A DNA stretch of 64,000 nucleotides from Pontivivens sp032464575 (GTDB lineage Bacteria; Pseudomonadota; Alphaproteobacteria; Rhodobacterales; Rhodobacteraceae). Below are positions 54,255 through 62,039 of this stretch, piece by piece; within the stretch, counting starts at the first letter, position 1, and each line of letters begins with the position of its first letter. The translations under genes and the position numbers were made by a program. The notes under the pieces are model-generated. The model made no database searches and was not told the DNA's origin. It saw only the letters and a list, made by a program, of their open reading frames with translations. Where the stretch lies: NCBI GenBank assembly GCA_032464575.1, contig JAWDKM010000002.1, positions 434,001-498,000 of the forward strand, read 5' to 3'.

Positions 54255-54939
54255 CGGCAGCTTCCCGCCCCGGTTCGACCACGGTGCCGTCGCGCACCTC
54301 CAGCACGCGGTCCATGCGGGCGATCAGGTTCGGATCATGGCTGGCGACGAGGAGCGTAAGGCCCTGCTCCCGCGTCAGGCCGACCATGTCCTCGATCAGG
54401 CGGTCCGCCGTCTCGCGGTCGAGGTTGGCGGTGGGCTCGTCGGCGAGCAGCACCTTGGGCCCGGCCGCGAGCGCGCGGGCAACGGCGACGCGCTGGCGTT
54501 CGCCGCCGGAGAAACTGGCGACGCGGCGGCCCTCGGCCTGCGCGATGCCGAGGCGGTCGAGCGCGGTGCGCGCACGCTCGCGGATCGCGGCGCGATCCCG
54601 ACGGCGGGCGAAGCCGGTGGCGATGGAGGCGTTGCCGAGCGCGTCGAGTTCCTCGAACAGCAGGTGGTCCTGGAAGACGATGCCCAGCGCCTCCCGCCGG
54701 AAGGCCGCACGGCGTTCGGCCCCAAGGGCGGCGATGTTGCGCCCGTCCCATTCCACCGTGCCGCTCGAAACGTCGCGCAGGCCGCTGGCGGCGTGGAGGA
54801 AGGTGGACTTGCCCGCGCCCGACGGTCCGCGCAGGGCCACTGCCGTCCCGGCGGAGATATCGAGCACCGGGACATGTAGGATGCGCTCCCCCTCGTCACC
54901 TGTCAGCACGAGGGCGCGGACTGCCAGCGGCAGGCCCAT
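54247..54939 (-). CDS. ABC transporter ATP-binding protein (LolD/MacB type)
   Basis: 230 residues: Walker A LRGPSGAGKSTFLHAASGL, Q-loop GIVFQDHLLFEEL, signature SFSGGERQRVAVARAL, Walker B VLLADEPTANLD and switch histidine VASHDPN, all intact. ATG 54939 overlaps the stop of the upstream periplasmic-protein gene (TGATG). It energises the adjacent FtsX-type permease. Confidence 0.93.
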   Translation of the reverse strand: MGLPLAVRALVLTGDEGERILHVPVLDISAGTAVALRGPSGAGKSTFLHAASGLRDVSSGTVEWDGRNIAALGAERRAAFRREALGIVFQDHLLFEELDALGNASIATGFARRRDRAAIRERARTALDRLGIAQAEGRRVASFSGGERQRVAVARALAAGPKVLLADEPTANLDRETADRLIEDMVGLTREQGLTLLVASHDPNLIARMDRVLEVRDGTVVEPGREAAVA

Positions 54940-55385
54940 CAAGCCCGGCCGAAGGTCGCGTCGGAGAGGCGGACGCGGCTCAGGAAGCCCGTTTCGGGAT
55001 CGCGGTAGTCGCCAAGCTCCAGCACCCCGCGCGTCTCGATCCGCACGTTGAAGGGGGTCGGGTTCACCACACGCTTCGAGTAGACGGCGAGGATGTCGTC
55101 CGGCCACTCGGCGGAGGTCTCGCAGAAGGGGCAGACGGACATCGGTCGCTTGGTCAGCACGAAGAACACCGAGTTCGCGAGCAGCGGCGGCGCCATGAAG
55201 CCCTCGACCTCGATGCGCTTGCCCTGCAGATCTCGCGCGAGGTCGGAGAAGCTTCGGTCACGATTGTAGAGGTCGCGCATTCGCAACACGTCGTCGTCGA
55301 CGCTCTCCTCCTCCTGCGCGCGCAGAGGTGCGGCGACAAGGTATGGCGCGGCGAGGCTGGCGGCGAGGAACAGGCGGCGGTCCAT
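54939..55385 (-). CDS. small exported partner protein of the ABC unit (DUF3299-like layout)
   Basis: 148 residues. Signal peptide MDRRLFLAASLAAPYLVAAP (about 1-24); mature part with RDLQGKRIEVEGFMAPPLLA, NSVFFVLTKRPMSVCPFCET and AEWPDDILAVYSKR. The strand pattern and VEGFMAPP suggest an OB-fold, and CPFC could bind metal. Its place beside a LolD-type ATPase and FtsX-type permease recalls units implicated in zinc handling such as Vibrio Zrg. That link is inference. ATG 55385 has GGAG 6 nt upstream; GTG 55400 and ATG 55397 lie further up. Confidence 0.75.
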   Translation of the reverse strand: MDRRLFLAASLAAPYLVAAPLRAQEEESVDDDVLRMRDLYNRDRSFSDLARDLQGKRIEVEGFMAPPLLANSVFFVLTKRPMSVCPFCETSAEWPDDILAVYSKRVVNPTPFNVRIETRGVLELGDYRDPETGFLSRVRLSDATFGRA

Positions 55386-55412
55386 CGGGTACTCCATCAC
55401 ATCAGTCTTCTT

Positions 55413-55427
55413 TGCTACTTTATAACA
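55413..55427. promoter_or_regulatory. imperfect Zur-like palindrome upstream of the ABC unit
   Basis: On the minus strand TGTTATA-A-AGTAGCA: the left arm is a perfect half-site of the enterobacterial Zur motif TGTTATA-N-TATAACA, and the right arm matches 4 of 7. It lies 28 nt before the gene start. Weak on its own; of interest because a better match precedes phoA. Confidence 0.3.
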
Positions 55428-55436
55428 GCGTACGGA

Positions 55437-55453
55437 GCCCGGTCGAACCGGGC
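55437..55453 (-). terminator. hairpin downstream of phoA
   Basis: GCCCGGT-CGA-ACCGGGC, a perfect 7-bp stem, 31 nt beyond the phoA stop. There is no T run, so terminator function is only likely, not certain. Confidence 0.45.
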
Positions 55454-55484
55454 CCCGCTCAATCCCACGTGACGGTAAGGCCGA

Positions 55485-56981
55485 TCACTCGGCCTCGAAC
55501 GCCGCGTAGTGCATCACGTGGAAGATGTAGTTCTGCTCGATGGTGCCGTTGAGCAGGTGTGCCCATGGACCCATCGCGTAGACGGCCACGTCCTCGCCGG
55601 AATGCGTCTCGGACCCCTTGGGGATCAGCGCCTGCTGGAGGTACTCCAGATCCGTCGCCTCGTCCTGATCGGGGTTCGGGCGTGTGCCGAAGAAGCTGCC
55701 GTCGGTCTGTTCGATGAGCACGGATCCCGGACCGTTCAGATAGCCGACGACGCTGTAGGGCTTGCCGTCATCGGCCACTTCGGGCTCGCCGGTATGCTCT
55801 ACGCCGTTGCCGTCGTTCACGGCCATGCACAGGCCGAGGATGTCGGTGCCACGGCCGCAATAACCGTTGAAGGCGATGGCGTGCTCGTGATCGGCGGTGA
55901 CGATGATCAGCGTCTCGGACGGATCGGTGGCATCCATCGCGGCCTGTACGGCCTCGGCGAAGGCGACACCGTCGCGCACAACGCGGGCGAGATTGCCGCC
56001 GTGGTTGGCGTGGTCGACGCGGCCCGCCTCGACGGAGAGGAAGAAGCCTTCCTCGTTCCGGCTCAGCGCCTCGATGGCGGCGGTGGTCATCTCCGCCAGC
56101 GAGGGCTCGCCGTCACGGTCGGCCTCGTACTGCATGTGGGAGCTCTCGAAGAGGCCCAGCACCGGTGTGCCCGCGGTGAGGTCGAGGGCGTCGAACCCCT
56201 CCTGATCGAAGACGACGCTGGCGCCGATGCTCTCCGCCCGCTCGACGAGGTTGGTGCCGTCCGCGCGGCGGCCGTTGGAGCCCTCGGCATCGGTGACGTC
56301 TTCCGGCAGGAAGTGCCGGCGGCCGCCGCCCATGGCGAGATCGATGGTACCCGCCTCCATCGCGTCGATGAGCTGGGTCGCGATGTCGGGGTGGGCGCAC
56401 CCTTCGGGCACGGTGTCCTCGAAGTTGCGGTCGGCGGACACGGCGTAGGAGGACGCCGGGGTCGCGTGGGTGATCCGCGCTGTGGAGACGACGCCGACCG
56501 AACGGCCGACATCCGTCATCATGGTGGCAATCGACGTGACCTCGTTGCCCGGAACGGTGGAGCAGTCGCCGCGGACCACGTCCTCATCGACGCCGATCAC
56601 GCCCGCATCGGTCTTGACCCCCGCGTGCATCGCGGTGCCCGTGCCGGCGGAGTCCGGCGTCTGGGCGTTCACGTTGTAAGTCTTCACCAGACCGAGGTTC
56701 GGCATGGTCTCGTAGGGCAGGACGTTCTCGTCACCGAAATTGCCGTTCTGCTGACCATGGAAGAGGCGGGTGGCGTAGTTGGTGCCGACGCCGTTGCCGT
56801 CCGCGATCATCAGGATGACGTTGCGCGCGCGGCCCTCGATCGGCTGCTGGGCGAGCGCCTCCTGCAGGCGGGCCTGGCCGTCGGTGAACCACTGGTTCTC
56901 GGCCTGTGCAGGAGTGTCCTGGGCGGTGGCGGCGGATGCGATGACTGCTGCGGACAGCATCAACGTGGAGAGCGTTTTCAT
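55485..56981 (-). CDS. phoA: periplasmic alkaline phosphatase
   Basis: Releases phosphate from monoesters. 498 residues with signal peptide MKTLSTLMLSAAVIASAATA. Catalytic serine in QTPDSAGTGTAM (about Ser111). Zinc/magnesium ligands in ILMIADGNG, THATPASSY, SVEAGRVDHANHGG and VTADHEHA. GDCSTVPG, PEGCAHPD, GYCGRG and GLCMAV supply cysteine pairs for disulfides. Long for the E. coli enzyme (471) but regular. A palindrome resembling a Zur box lies 12 nt before the start; I saw no clear Pho box. Confidence 0.95.
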   Translation of the reverse strand: MKTLSTLMLSAAVIASAATAQDTPAQAENQWFTDGQARLQEALAQQPIEGRARNVILMIADGNGVGTNYATRLFHGQQNGNFGDENVLPYETMPNLGLVKTYNVNAQTPDSAGTGTAMHAGVKTDAGVIGVDEDVVRGDCSTVPGNEVTSIATMMTDVGRSVGVVSTARITHATPASSYAVSADRNFEDTVPEGCAHPDIATQLIDAMEAGTIDLAMGGGRRHFLPEDVTDAEGSNGRRADGTNLVERAESIGASVVFDQEGFDALDLTAGTPVLGLFESSHMQYEADRDGEPSLAEMTTAAIEALSRNEEGFFLSVEAGRVDHANHGGNLARVVRDGVAFAEAVQAAMDATDPSETLIIVTADHEHAIAFNGYCGRGTDILGLCMAVNDGNGVEHTGEPEVADDGKPYSVVGYLNGPGSVLIEQTDGSFFGTRPNPDQDEATDLEYLQQALIPKGSETHSGEDVAVYAMGPWAHLLNGTIEQNYIFHVMHYAAFEAE

Positions 56982-56992
56982 GGTTCGACCCT

Positions 56993-57011
56993 GTAACGTT
57001 ATACCATAACA
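56993..57011. promoter_or_regulatory. Zur-like palindrome upstream of phoA
   Basis: CGTTATACCATAACA (56997-57011) matches the Zur motif TGTTATANTATAACA at 13 of 15 positions, counting the free centre. It has a GTTAT-ACC-ATAAC core and lies inside the longer near-palindrome GTAACGTTATACCATAAC (56993-57010). PhoA needs zinc, so zinc-linked control is plausible. The regulator is inferred only. Confidence 0.4.
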
Positions 57012-57085
57012 AAGGGTTGGCCCTTTGCTCTAACGTCCTAAGGGCCGAATGCGACGGGTCTGTTACACTCGGGGGATGTGCGCTC

Positions 57086-58669
57086 TCAATGCGCGACCGG
57101 CGCGCCGGGCGGATTGTCGCGATCTACCGCCAGTTCGTATTTCGGGTCATGCGCCTCGTCCCGGACCACCAGATCGGTGTAGTCACCAAGCCGCCGCGCG
57201 CAGTCGGGTGAGAGACCGTGGAACTCGAGCGTCTTGCCCTCGCGGACATAGCGCTCCGCCAAGCTCTTGAGCGCGTCGACGCCGGACATGTCCCAGACAC
57301 GGCTGTCGGTGAAGTCGGCGATGACGCGGTCCGGGTCGGTCTTGGGCGTGAAGAGCTCCTTGAACTTGTCGGTGGAGGCGAACATCACCGGGCCGTTCAG
57401 GTGATAGGTCTTCACCCGATCATCGTCCGACCGCCAGGTGCGCGCGCTGACGAGGCGGCTGACGCGCCAGGAATGCACTAGGCTGGCGAGGATGATGCCG
57501 ACGACCACCGCGATGGCGAGATCGGCGATCACCGTCACGCCGGTCACGACGACGATCAGCAGGGCGTCGGAGCGCGGCACGCGGCGCATCACCTGGAACG
57601 TCCGCCAGGCGAAGGTGCCGATGACGACCATGAACATCACGCCGGTCAGCGCCGCGAGCGGGATCTGCTCGATGAGCGCGGAGCCAAAGAGGATGAAGCT
57701 CAGCAGCGCGAGTGCCGCGACGATCCCCGACAACCGGTGCCGCGCGCCGGAGGAGATGTTGATCATCGACTGACCGATCATCGCGCAGCCGCCCATCCCG
57801 CCGAAAAAGCCGGTGACGACGTTGGCGCAGCCCTGCGCGATGCACTCGCGGGAGTTGCGGCCCTGCGTCTCCGTGATCTCGTCGATCAGGTTGAGGGTCA
57901 GCAGGCTCTCGATAAGGCCGATGCCCGCGAGGATGATCGCGTAGGGCAGGATGATCTCCAGCGTCTCCGGCGTCAGAGGCACGGTGGGAATGGCGAAGGC
58001 GGGGAAGCCGCCCTCGATGCTCGCCATGTCGCCGACATTGCGGGTGTCGATGCCGAAGAGCTGCACGACCGCCCAGACGCCGACGATGGCGACGAGCGGG
58101 GCGGGCACAGCCTTGGTGAAACGCGGCAGTAGCCAGATGATCGCCATGGCGAGGGCAACGAGCGCCAGCATGGTGTAGAGCGCGGGGCCCGACAGCCATT
58201 CCTGCCCCGCGGGCGTCGCGATCTGGAACTGTTCGAGCTGGGCGAGGAAGATCACGATGGCGAGGCCATTGACGAAGCCCATCATGACGGGCTGCGGCAC
58301 CAGCCGGATGAACTTGCCCCAACGCAGGGCGCCGAACGCGATCTGGATCGCGCCCATCAGGACCACGGTGGCGAACAGGTACTGCACCCCGTGCTCCGCC
58401 ACGAGGCTGACCATGACGACCGCCAGCGCACCTGTCGCGCCGGAGATCATGCCGGGTCGGCCACCCATCACGGAGGTGATCAGCCCCACCATGAAGGCTG
58501 CGTAGAGACCGACCAGCGGATCGACGCCAGCGACGAAGGCGAAGGCGACGGCTTCGGGCACAAGGGCAAGAGCAACGGTCAGACCGGACAGGATCTCGAT
58601 TCGCGCTTGGGGCGCGGACATGCTGAGCAACTGCTGAAAATGCCGCTGAAGCGCCGGAGCGAGAATCAT
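57086..58669 (-). CDS. SulP family inorganic anion transporter
   Basis: 527 residues: about ten to twelve membrane helices with the SulP signature ALALVPEAVAFAFVAGVDPLVGLYAAF, QGCANVVTGFFGGMGGCAMIGQSMIN and a C-terminal cytoplasmic STAS domain (about 420-510; NGPVMFASTDKF, VIADFTDSRVWDMSGVDALKSL). Carried ions in the family include sulfate, bicarbonate and dicarboxylates; the ion here is not determinable. ATG 58669 is used; a TTG one codon upstream is unlikely. Confidence 0.92.
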   Translation of the reverse strand: MILAPALQRHFQQLLSMSAPQARIEILSGLTVALALVPEAVAFAFVAGVDPLVGLYAAFMVGLITSVMGGRPGMISGATGALAVVMVSLVAEHGVQYLFATVVLMGAIQIAFGALRWGKFIRLVPQPVMMGFVNGLAIVIFLAQLEQFQIATPAGQEWLSGPALYTMLALVALAMAIIWLLPRFTKAVPAPLVAIVGVWAVVQLFGIDTRNVGDMASIEGGFPAFAIPTVPLTPETLEIILPYAIILAGIGLIESLLTLNLIDEITETQGRNSRECIAQGCANVVTGFFGGMGGCAMIGQSMINISSGARHRLSGIVAALALLSFILFGSALIEQIPLAALTGVMFMVVIGTFAWRTFQVMRRVPRSDALLIVVVTGVTVIADLAIAVVVGIILASLVHSWRVSRLVSARTWRSDDDRVKTYHLNGPVMFASTDKFKELFTPKTDPDRVIADFTDSRVWDMSGVDALKSLAERYVREGKTLEFHGLSPDCARRLGDYTDLVVRDEAHDPKYELAVDRDNPPGAPVAH

Positions 58670-58848
58670 CAAGTCACCTGTTCTGAAGGATTTGAGGGCT
58701 GCAAATGCGCCTCGGCGCGAGAACTACAGGCTTCGGCGCCGATTGCAACTGCAATGATCTTTCGCGAATACGCGGCCCGGTTGCCAGACGACGACTCAGC
58801 TCCACGAGGGATAGTAAAGATAGAAACCTCTAGCAATTTGCCTAAAAA

Positions 58849-58877
58849 TTGACAAAAATTATAGCTGTGCTCTTACT
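58849..58877 (+). promoter_or_regulatory. candidate promoter of the second four-cysteine protein gene
   Basis: TTGACA (58849-58854), 17 bp, CTTACT (58872-58877), in an AT-rich patch 31 nt before the start codon. The -35 is consensus; the -10 is weak. Confidence 0.4.
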
Positions 58878-58908
58878 GTCTGGAAGGGCAAGTGGAACGA
58901 GGTAAGGT

Positions 58909-59826
58909 ATGAAGTTTCTTGCAGGATTTACGAGTGTGTTCTTGGTGGCGTTTACGTCCATCTTGCCCGCCCAGACACTCAGCCGGGAGGACCAGGGGCT
59001 GTTGCGCATCGACCTCGCCGGGTCCCAGCGCATGCTCTCGCAGCGGGCCCTGCGGGGCGCGTGCTACACCGCTGCAGGCATGGGGGACCCGGCCATGGTG
59101 ATGCGGCTCAACGCCGACATCGCCGAGTTCAAGCGTCGGACGGACCTGATCCTGCAGGGCGACAGCGGGATCGGCCTGGATCCGGAGCGGTCCCCGATTA
59201 TCCGCAGCGACTACGAGGACCGTGTCCTGATACCCTGGCGGACCTTCGAGACGTCGGGGATATACATCGCGGCCCGCGGCTACGCGGAAGGGCTCGAGCT
59301 GCACGACATGGCCGAGCGGGGGCAGAGCATCCTCGACGATCTCGACCTGACGGTTTCGCACTACGAGGAGAAGTACGCGCGTGGCAATACACTGGGGCCG
59401 GAACAATCGCGCACGCTCAACGTCTACGCCGCGCAGCGGATGCTGTCGCAACGCGTCGCGAACCAGCACTGCCTCATCGCGATGGAGGTCAATGAGCAGG
59501 TCGCGCGCGAGCGGCTGGCGGCGAGCTTCGAACGCTTCGACACCGCATTGCGGAACATGGAGAACGGCAACGTCGATCAGCGCATATTGCAGCCGACCTC
59601 CGCGGTCGAGCCGGTTCTGGGGTGCATGCGGCGCGACGTCGAAGAGATCCGGCCGGCGATCATGTCCGCGGTAAGCGGCGCGCGACCGACGCAGCCGGAG
59701 CTCGTGATGCTGCGCGATGCCAGCGCGCGGCTCCTGGTGCAGGCGCAGGGAGCCGTGACGCTGCTCCAGAACGAATTGTCAGGGCTGGCGGAGACCGATA
59801 CGGCGCCGCCCTGCGAAGCTCCCTAG
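58909..59826 (+). CDS. secreted PilJ-N/NarX-N-like helical protein with four cysteines (paralogue 2)
   Basis: 305 residues, signal peptide at about 1-22. Two PilJ-N-type repeats with the motif Q-R-M-L-S-Q-R (GSQRMLSQRALRGACY; AAQRMLSQRVANQHCL). Cysteines 52, 188, 239 and 302 line up with 51, 184, 233 and 296 of the 51032-51949 protein, and FDTALRNMENGNVDQRILQP parallels FDRRLTLAESGSMDEKILSP. There is no transmembrane anchor, HAMP, kinase or methyl-accepting region. Likely a periplasmic binding protein; the related NarX/PilJ domains sense nitrate or pilus signals. The ligand is unknown. Confidence 0.75.
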   Translation: MKFLAGFTSVFLVAFTSILPAQTLSREDQGLLRIDLAGSQRMLSQRALRGACYTAAGMGDPAMVMRLNADIAEFKRRTDLILQGDSGIGLDPERSPIIRSDYEDRVLIPWRTFETSGIYIAARGYAEGLELHDMAERGQSILDDLDLTVSHYEEKYARGNTLGPEQSRTLNVYAAQRMLSQRVANQHCLIAMEVNEQVARERLAASFERFDTALRNMENGNVDQRILQPTSAVEPVLGCMRRDVEEIRPAIMSAVSGARPTQPELVMLRDASARLLVQAQGAVTLLQNELSGLAETDTAPPCEAP

Positions 59827-59831
59827 TGCGG

Positions 59832-60524
59832 TCATCCGCGGCGAAACCGCTCCGCGAGTTTCGCGAACGGCCCGGCCGGGGGATCGGGTTGGATAGGGGG
59901 TGCGGGGGAAGGTGTGGGGTCGCCTTCCCCCGCCTTTTTCCCGGTGCCGCTGCGCGGCGGCGCCACACGCAAGGCGACCGCGTTCAGGAACCGCCCGTCC
60001 TCGCCCCGGGCAAGCTCGACCGCGCCATCCGACACACCGCGCATGACGTCGTCGAGCCAGCCGTCCTCGGCCTTGGCGAAATCGGAGAGAACGTATCCAG
60101 ACACCCGGTCCTTGTGGCCGGGATGTCCGATTCCAAGGCGAACCCTTGCGTATTCGGGGCCGACATGTGCATGGATCGAGCGCAGGCCGTTGTGCCCGGC
60201 ATGGCCGCCGCCGCGCTTCAACCGGACCTTGCCGGGCGCGAGGTCGAGCTCATCGTGGAAGACGGTCAGGTCCTCGGGTCCCAGCTTCCAGAAGCGCAGG
60301 GCCTCGCCCACGGACTGGCCGGAGTTGTTCATGAAGGTCTCGGGCTTCAGCAGCACCACCTTCGCGTTGCCCAACCGCCCCTCGGCCACCTCGCCCTGGA
60401 ACTTCGCGCGCCAGGGAGAGAAGCCGTGATCGGATGCGATCCGGTCCACAGCCATGAAACCGATATTGTGACGGTTGCGCGCGTATTTCGCGCCGGGATT
60501 GCCGAGGCCGACGAAGAGTTTCAT
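59832..60524 (-). CDS. pth: peptidyl-tRNA hydrolase
   Basis: Recycles peptidyl-tRNA released from stalled ribosomes. 230 residues: LFVGLGNPGAKYARNRHNIGF with catalytic His19, KPETFMNNSGQSV, FHDELDLAPGKVRLKRGGGH, AGHNGLRSI and VRLGIGHPGHKDRVSGYVL. A proline-rich C-terminal extension (about 195-230) is absent in E. coli Pth (194). It lies downstream of rplY, a common pairing, but a strong terminator stands between them. Confidence 0.96.
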   Translation of the reverse strand: MKLFVGLGNPGAKYARNRHNIGFMAVDRIASDHGFSPWRAKFQGEVAEGRLGNAKVVLLKPETFMNNSGQSVGEALRFWKLGPEDLTVFHDELDLAPGKVRLKRGGGHAGHNGLRSIHAHVGPEYARVRLGIGHPGHKDRVSGYVLSDFAKAEDGWLDDVMRGVSDGAVELARGEDGRFLNAVALRVAPPRSGTGKKAGEGDPTPSPAPPIQPDPPAGPFAKLAERFRRG

Positions 60525-60548
60525 GCCGTCCCTCCCGAGTTCGGATAC

Positions 60549-60581
60549 GAAAACGCGCACCGCTCATGTAAGCGGTGCGCG
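60549..60581 (-). terminator. terminator of rplY
   Basis: Minus strand: CGCGCACCGCT-TACATG-AGCGGTGCGCG, a perfect 11-bp stem (60554-60564 with 60571-60581), followed by TTTTC. It lies 25 nt after the rplY stop and just before the pth start, so pth depends on readthrough or its own promoter. Confidence 0.93.
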
Positions 60582-60605
60582 CCGAACGGTCTAGCGAAAG
60601 AGGGC

Positions 60606-61253
60606 TCAGTCCTCCTTCACGGTCTCCGCGTTCTGCTCGATGACCTCGGTCTCGCCGTCCTCGTCGTCGTCCTTCTGCGAGGCCAGGCCGCTGGGCGCCT
60701 GGATGTTCGCGATGACGAAGTCGCGGTCGGTGATCATCGGCCGCGTGCCCTGGGGCAGCGTGATGTCGGAGATGTGGATCGTATCGCCGATCTCACGGCC
60801 GGAGAGGTCCACCGTCAGCTTCTCGGGGATCGCGTTCGCCGTCACCTTCAGCTCGACCTCGGAACGGACGACGGTCAGGACGCCGCCCTTCTTCAGGCCC
60901 GGCGCCGCCGCTTCGTTCTCGAACTCCACGGGGATGTAGAGGTTGATGCGGCTGCGGTCCGACAGGCGCAGGAAGTCGACATGCGTCGGAAGATCCTTGA
61001 CCACGTCGCGCTGGACGGCACGGCAGATCACCTTGTGCTCGTCATTGCCGACCTTGACGGTCATCAGCGTGGACAGGAACTTGCCGCGCTTGAGGAGCTT
61101 CAGGAGTTCGTTGAACTTCACCGAGATGGTGACCGGGTCCTGCCCGCCACCGTAGATGACACCGGGGACCATCCCCTCGCGGCGTGCAGCCCGGGCGGCC
61201 CCTTTGCCCGTACCTTCACGCGCCGCTGCGTCGAGAACCAGGTTCTCAGCCAT
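60606..61253 (-). CDS. rplY: 50S ribosomal protein L25, long (CTC/TL5) form
   Basis: Binds 5S rRNA. 215 residues: an N-terminal L25 domain (VLDAAAREGTGKGAARAARR, VPGVIYGGG, VICRAVQRDVVKDLPTHVDF) and a C-terminal beta domain (TVDLSGREIGDTIHISDITL), then an acidic tail (KDDDEDGETEVIEQ). The two-domain form is usual outside enterobacteria. Confidence 0.97.
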   Translation of the reverse strand: MAENLVLDAAAREGTGKGAARAARREGMVPGVIYGGGQDPVTISVKFNELLKLLKRGKFLSTLMTVKVGNDEHKVICRAVQRDVVKDLPTHVDFLRLSDRSRINLYIPVEFENEAAAPGLKKGGVLTVVRSEVELKVTANAIPEKLTVDLSGREIGDTIHISDITLPQGTRPMITDRDFVIANIQAPSGLASQKDDDEDGETEVIEQNAETVKED

Positions 61254-61368
61254 TGGCCGTCTCCTTCAGAAATTGTGACTATGCGGCGATCCTCCAGGGG
61301 TGTAAGCGCCGCGCGAAGCCGTGCCATAGTCGATTCACCCATCGAGTTAAAGCGAAAGATTCCACCCC

Positions 61369-61689
61369 GTGCTGCTGCGTAGCCTCTGTCTCGCCCTTAT
61401 ACTCATCGCCGTCCCCGCCTGGGCCGTATCCATGTCCCTGCCCGACGGCACCACCTACGAACAGACCCGAAACCCCAATGGCGTCATCCTGCGCTCCACC
61501 CAACTGCTGGGCGGGAACCGGGATGTCATCTATCTCGGCATCTCGTGCGATGTGCTGAGCGACCGGCTGGGCGAGGGGAAATGGGCGTTCTCCCCGGATG
61601 CCGTGATCATCGATTTCATCGGGGAGAGCCTGAGCTTCCGCCCGGCGGCGGATTTCGTCGGGCGCGACATTACCGCCTGCACGTTCTAG
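61369..61689 (+). CDS. small secreted protein of unknown function
   Basis: 106 residues from GTG 61369, with a signal peptide (MLLRSLCLALILIAVPAWA). The mature part has short strands (SMSLPDGTTYEQTRNPNGVI, AVIIDFIGESLSFRP) and two cysteines (60 and 104) that could form a disulfide. It matches no family I know. It is divergent from rplY and its stop overlaps the convergent MmcQ/YjbR gene. There is no strong ribosome site, so the start is uncertain. Confidence 0.65.
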   Translation: MLLRSLCLALILIAVPAWAVSMSLPDGTTYEQTRNPNGVILRSTQLLGGNRDVIYLGISCDVLSDRLGEGKWAFSPDAVIIDFIGESLSFRPAADFVGRDITACTF

Positions 61690-62039
61690 CGGGGCGGCAG
61701 GTCTGCCTGCTGCGCCTTCGTGAGCGTGGCGCGGACGGCGTCGTAGGACGTCTCGATCCGCTCCTTGAGGTCATCCTCATCCGTATCGTTGAGCGAGAAG
61801 GCCACCCAGCCGCCGCGCGGCAGGTGGGGGGCCTTTTCGGCCGCGCCGATCTCGATGAGGAAGGCGGCGGTCTCGGCGTCCTTGCATTTCAGGGTCACGC
61901 GCTCGGTCTTGTCCGCGAAGATGGCGAAGACCTTGGCCTTGTCGCCGGCGCCGACCTTGAAGACGTGGGCGCCCATCCACTGGACCACCATCGAGGCGCC
62001 GGGCAGGCTTCCTGCGTGATCCTCCAGCGCCTGGCTCAT
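61686..62039 (-). CDS. MmcQ/YjbR family protein
   Basis: 117 residues with the CyaY-like MmcQ/YjbR fold: WMGAHVFKVGAGDKAKVFAI, ERVTLKCKDAETAAFLIEIG, APHLPRGGWVAFSLNDTD, LKERIETSYDAVRATLTKAQ. Often called DNA-binding, without strong biochemical proof. Start ATG 62039 overlaps the lutC stop (ATGA), so it belongs to the lut transcript. Confidence 0.88.
   Translation of the reverse strand: MSQALEDHAGSLPGASMVVQWMGAHVFKVGAGDKAKVFAIFADKTERVTLKCKDAETAAFLIEIGAAEKAPHLPRGGWVAFSLNDTDEDDLKERIETSYDAVRATLTKAQQADLPPR

Noticed and set aside
56982..57085. Pho box upstream of phoA
   Set aside because: The sequence has no pair of CTGTCAT-like 7-mers with 4-bp spacing; the visible element is a GTTAT/ATAAC palindrome instead.
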